From positions 558,001 to 622,000 of the forward strand of contig CBDFLL010000005.1 of assembly GCA_965249205.1 (NCBI GenBank): a DNA stretch of 64,000 nucleotides, read 5' to 3'. The DNA comes from JAQBVV01 sp965249205 (lineage in GTDB: Bacteria > Acidobacteriota > Vicinamibacteria > Vicinamibacterales > UBA2999). Of this stretch, positions 61,280 through 64,000 are shown one piece after another. The number at the start of each line of letters is the position of its first letter. Position 1 is the first letter of the stretch. A program made the translations under genes and the position numbers. The notes beneath the pieces were generated by a model. It was not told the DNA's origin and did no database searches. It was given only the letters and a program-made list of their open reading frames with translations.

Positions 61280-61684
61280 ATGTGTGGCCGTTTCACCCGG
61301 AAGCTGACGGAGGCTCCATCGAGTCCTTCACCATCATCACCACTGCGGCCTCAACGGCGCTGGCCGACATCCACCACCGGCAAACGGCGATCATCTACCC
61401 CGACCGGTTCGACGACTGGCTCGATCCTACGTCGCCGGTACCGCGGCTCCTCGAGCTGGTGCGTGAACCTCGCGCCGGCCCCTACGAGCGGCGACGCCGT
61501 CAGCACCAGAGTGAATAGTGTCCAGAATGACGATCCGGATAGCCTGGTCGCCATGTCTCGACAGGCACTTTTTGACCTGGAGGGCGGAAATGTCATTGAC
61601 CGCGCTTCCGCCTCGATTTCGCTTGATTCATGTGACTTTCTTAGTCCCCCGCTGGCTTGGTCATCCAAGGCTATCGAAACGTGA
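61280..61684 (+). pseudogene. SRAP (YedK/HMCES-type SOS response-associated peptidase), internally deleted and frameshifted
   Basis: ATG 61280 opens MCGRFTRKLTE, whose Cys2 is the catalytic residue that cross-links to abasic DNA. Soon afterwards, in a second frame, the C-terminal part ESFTIITTAASTALADIHHRQTAIIYPDRFDDWLDP appears, then in a third frame AVSTRVNSVQNDDPDSL, the conserved end. More than 100 residues of the middle are missing. This is a clear pseudogene. Confidence 0.8.
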
Positions 61685-61779
61685 CGGCTAATGAACCTTG
61701 ATCAGATCTCCGTGCACTCAACAGACAGAGGGGTGCTCGTCCGCGCCGACAAAGAGATTCACATCAAGCGCGAGCAGGC

Positions 61780-62000
61780 GCAGTAATTGCAACGTCCAGC
61801 CTTCGCTAAATTTAGCAAGCGGGCCTGCGTTTCTGGTGCGCCACGCGGCCGACCGTCACGAATCTTCCCCCTCAAGGAACAGCTGCTGTGGGTGCGGCAC
61901 TTCACGGGACGGTCGATCGGACGGGGCCGCTCACCGCCCGCCCGCTCAGCCGCCGCGAGACTCTGGCGATGATTAAGCGCCGCGCGCGCGGGCGCGGACG
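61780..62000 (+). pseudogene. Tyrosine recombinase fragment
   Basis: Frame around 61900-62000 reads RTGPLTARPLSRRETLAMIKRRARGRG, matching the interior of XerC/D-like integrases (the PLSR...MIKRRAKAAG phrase before the catalytic HxxR box). No catalytic residues survive; frames shift on either side. A short ATG frame just upstream (61691-61785, MNLDQISVHSTDRG) is unassigned. Confidence 0.45.
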
Positions 62001-62129
62001 GCGGGGGTCCGAGCCATGCTCGTTCGCTGGACGTATGCAAGACAGAGAATCCGACACGAGATACGACACGTGGCGGCGCGTACTGGAAGGCGTCCTTGCC
62101 CGCCTGTCGCAAACGGCCGTTTACGACAC

Positions 62130-62336
62130 ATGCTGATCGGCTACGCCCGCGTCTCGAGAGGAGACGGCTCCCAGTCGCTGGACCTGCCGCGCGTCGCGCT
62201 GCAGGCCGCAGGCGTCGACGCCGGCCACGTCTACTACGACGTCGCGTCCGGCGTACGCGACGTCCACCGCCGCGAGAGTCCGAGGCTGGGCGACGTGGAC
62301 ACGGGGGTTCTCGGCCGGGCCGCGCTGGCCTGGTAA
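62130..62336 (+). pseudogene. Serine recombinase (resolvase) N-terminal fragment
   Basis: MLIGYARVSRGDGSQSLDLPRVAL is the start of a resolvase-type recombinase with the catalytic Ser in RVS; AAGVDAGHVYYDVASGVRD continues the domain. It then diverges and stops at 62336, without the helix E and DNA-binding domain (68 of about 190 residues). Confidence 0.7.
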
Positions 62337-62389
62337 GACGGCGGCAAACGAAGGGGGCGCCGGCTGCCGGCCGACACCGCCCCGCATCG

Positions 62390-62850
62390 CTAGAAGCGGA
62401 AACCCCAGGCGACCAGGAACGACCGGGCGGCACGGTAGTCACCGGCCGAGGTCGCTTCGCCGAAACGGTCTCTCTCGATGTAGGCGATCGGGATCCCCAG
62501 CGCGTCCAGCGGCCCGTCCGCGGCAGGCCGAACGGTCGTGTTGAAGTAGACCAGTTTGTCGTTGTTGGTCAGGTTGTACCACTCGATCTTCAGCCACGGC
62601 CGCAGGCTCCGCCAGATCGGTATGTCGTAGTGGAGCGACAGATCGAACCGGCCTGAGCCGTTGTAGAGCTTCGATCCGCGACCGCCTGAGTAGTACAGCG
62701 TGCGCGACGACGGACCGTCGACGTAGCCCAGTTCGTCGAGTATCGCCTGCTGCTCCGGCGTCACGCGGAAGCTGCTCGACGCCAGGCTGTAGTTCTCCGC
62801 CGAGTCGTACCGCCAGAAGCCGCCGATGTCGAGATCACCGAAATCACTGC
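62390..62850 (-). pseudogene. TonB-dependent receptor C-terminal fragment
   Basis: In-frame from about 62850 to TAG 62390: DFGDLDIGGFWRYDSAENYSLAS, then LKIEWYNLTNNDKLVYFNTTV and FLVAWGFRF with the terminal Phe of outer-membrane barrels. Only the final 150 residues of a receptor of 900 or more remain. Upstream the reading enters a DNA methylase in a different frame, so the two were joined by deletion. Confidence 0.7.
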
Positions 62851-64000
62851 TGGGTCGCGCTCTTCTGGATCATGAAAACGGTTGTACGTCTTCGTTAAAC
62901 CTTGCCCGCTGATCGCCATCAGCGCCGCTCTCTTCTTGAGATAGGCTTCCCCTGCCTTCTCAAGCCCGGAGAGCACGTCCCAATTTCGCGGAAATGGGAA
63001 TGTCTCGAAGCAATCCGACGGTGTGTACCGCAGATCGTCCTTCATCGATGACCCGAAGAAACGTGCCCACACTTCGTGAGGTCGTGACTGCAGAGCGCAG
63101 AATGCAGCATGGGTACGAAAGGGAAAGACGATTAGCGAATCCGCGTAGACCATCGGCGCGGGCACAAACGTGAACGCCGCCTGCTGACCAACCCGTGAGA
63201 CGACCAGCACACGCTCCAATCCCGAAATCGCCGCATGGAGCTCTGGTCTAGAGTTCCAGAACTTCCACCACTCGTGCACCATTCGTGGGTACTTGAGTCC
63301 GTCCTTGGCAAGTCGCTCCGGCCTGACCTGCCTTTCTACGATCGCCATGAGGTCGGGCCACCGCTCGCGGCATTCCCCTTCACCGCGCTCACCGAAATCG
63401 ATGGCGTAGCGGCAGTGCGCCTGCGTCGGGCTCGTGTTCACCTCCTCGCCACCGATATAGGGAAAGATTGCCTCTTGGTTTCTGGGATCCGCCGCGACTA
63501 GCCGGCGCATCTCCGCAAGCGGCGTAGCGACACCTCTCGTGTCCGTATCGTCGAAGGTGAAACCCATACCGAGGAGGATGCTGCCCTGGAAACTCTTACC
63601 AGCGTTCTCGGCAAGCCTAGCCGGATCATTGTGGCCACCTCGGTGGAAAAGGAAGGCGCTAATCGTCTTGACCACGCGATCATCTAGCCTCTTCGGGCCA
63701 GCGTGCGAACCCTTCACTAGATGAACTACGCTCACCACGACCGCCGCTTGGCCGGGCCACTTGACTCGTCTCTGTGCTGAGTAGATCTGGCCGCCGTGCT
63801 GGCAGATCCAACGCAACCCGCTCGAACGGGTGTCACCTTGGGCGATCGTATTCGTTGCGATGAGGCCGAATGCGCCATTTCTGCGAATCAACTCGAACGC
63901 GTGGCGAAAGAAATGCGCCACAAGGTCGGAGCCACCGCTTGAGTCCTCGTGCACGTGGAGGAGCCACTGTGAGTAGATGCTTCCTTGCGCGGCAGAGATA
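62761..64000 (-). CDS. Eco57I-type DNA methyltransferase of a restriction system, both ends damaged or cut
   Basis: The frame continues past the window edge at 64000 and shows ISAAQGSIYSQWLLHVHEDSSGGSDLVAHFFRHAFELIRRNGAFGLIATNTIAQGDTRSSG, the post-catalytic part of Eco57I/PglX-like N6-adenine methylases (the NPPF motif would lie beyond the edge). Later: YTPSDCFETFPFPRNWDVLSGLEKAGEAYLKKRAALM, the usual target-recognition end. After NRFHDPEERDPAV the natural sequence should continue but instead enters the TonB fragment's DNA in another frame and stops at 62761, so the last 60 or so residues are lost. Confidence 0.82.
   Translation of the reverse strand, partial: ISAAQGSIYSQWLLHVHEDSSGGSDLVAHFFRHAFELIRRNGAFGLIATNTIAQGDTRSSGLRWICQHGGQIYSAQRRVKWPGQAAVVVSVVHLVKGSHAGPKRLDDRVVKTISAFLFHRGGHNDPARLAENAGKSFQGSILLGMGFTFDDTDTRGVATPLAEMRRLVAADPRNQEAIFPYIGGEEVNTSPTQAHCRYAIDFGERGEGECRERWPDLMAIVERQVRPERLAKDGLKYPRMVHEWWKFWNSRPELHAAISGLERVLVVSRVGQQAAFTFVPAPMVYADSLIVFPFRTHAAFCALQSRPHEVWARFFGSSMKDDLRYTPSDCFETFPFPRNWDVLSGLEKAGEAYLKKRAALMAISGQGLTKTYNRFHDPEERDPAVISVISTSAASGGTTRRRTTAWRRAASA

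Overview
The window is high-GC bacterial DNA. It suggests an Acidobacteriota-like bacterium (Vicinamibacteria-type) living as a free or host-associated heterotroph. This is an inference from gene content: tandem DUF5916/CBM9-type outer-membrane proteins, secreted NHL-propeller and CxxCH lipoproteins, exported versions of usually cytosolic enzymes, a Yej-type peptide importer and a TonB-receptor fragment. No rRNA, no intact tRNA and no CRISPR array was found.

Layout. 0-11.4 kb is a mobile-rich zone: a B3-type metallo-beta-lactamase cut by the window edge, a second one truncated by an IS5 copy, a redoxin fragment with an in-frame TGA at its active-site cysteine, an IS110 element, an exported FAH-family protein, a class III aminotransferase, a sorbosone-dehydrogenase-like protein, and two integron-like cassettes (GNAT and a broken YdeI) around an attC-like site, closed by a second, almost identical IS5 copy. 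11.4-17.2 kb holds an NRAMP-like transporter, a hydratase, a 6 x 24-bp hairpin repeat, a malate synthase and a TauE-type exporter. 17.6-20.8 kb is a sulfate-assimilation operon (cysD-cysN-cysH) behind a poly-cysteine leader peptide and a terminator/antiterminator pair. 20.9-29.4 kb carries secreted and outer-membrane proteins, including two tandem DUF5916 paralogues. 29.8-34.9 kb has fructose-bisphosphatase, then a radical-SAM/SPASM gene (split by an amber codon), a fused Cys-domain/methyltransferase, and three small proteins built from about 4, 18 and 19 [His/Tyr]-x-Asp triplets with a shared C-terminal helix. This looks like an undescribed peptide-modification cluster.

35-46.4 kb is metabolic and secreted: an MBL-fold protein, an exported HpaI-type aldolase, three lipoproteins, then a sugar-phosphate group (HAD phosphatase, sucrose phosphorylase, PPi-type phosphofructokinase). 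46.9-51.6 kb is a second accessory zone: an ISL3 insertion with a perfect 8-bp duplication inside a small membrane-protein gene, integrase remnants at a tRNA-Asn 3' fragment, a collagen-like gene with an internal stop, and an AT-richer sulfotransferase. 51.7-58.0 kb is a complete five-gene YejB/YejE/YejA/OppD/OppF peptide-import operon, divergent from an XRE-ImmA/IrrE pair. 59.4-61.0 kb is a PLP decarboxylase. 61.0-64.0 kb is gene debris (SRAP, integrase, resolvase, TonB receptor) fused to an Eco57I-type methylase that runs off the edge.

The two most interesting systems are the cysteine attenuator at 17.58-17.78 kb and the radical-SAM/[HY]xD-repeat cluster at 30.8-34.9 kb. A third theme is decay: several conserved genes carry one in-frame stop.
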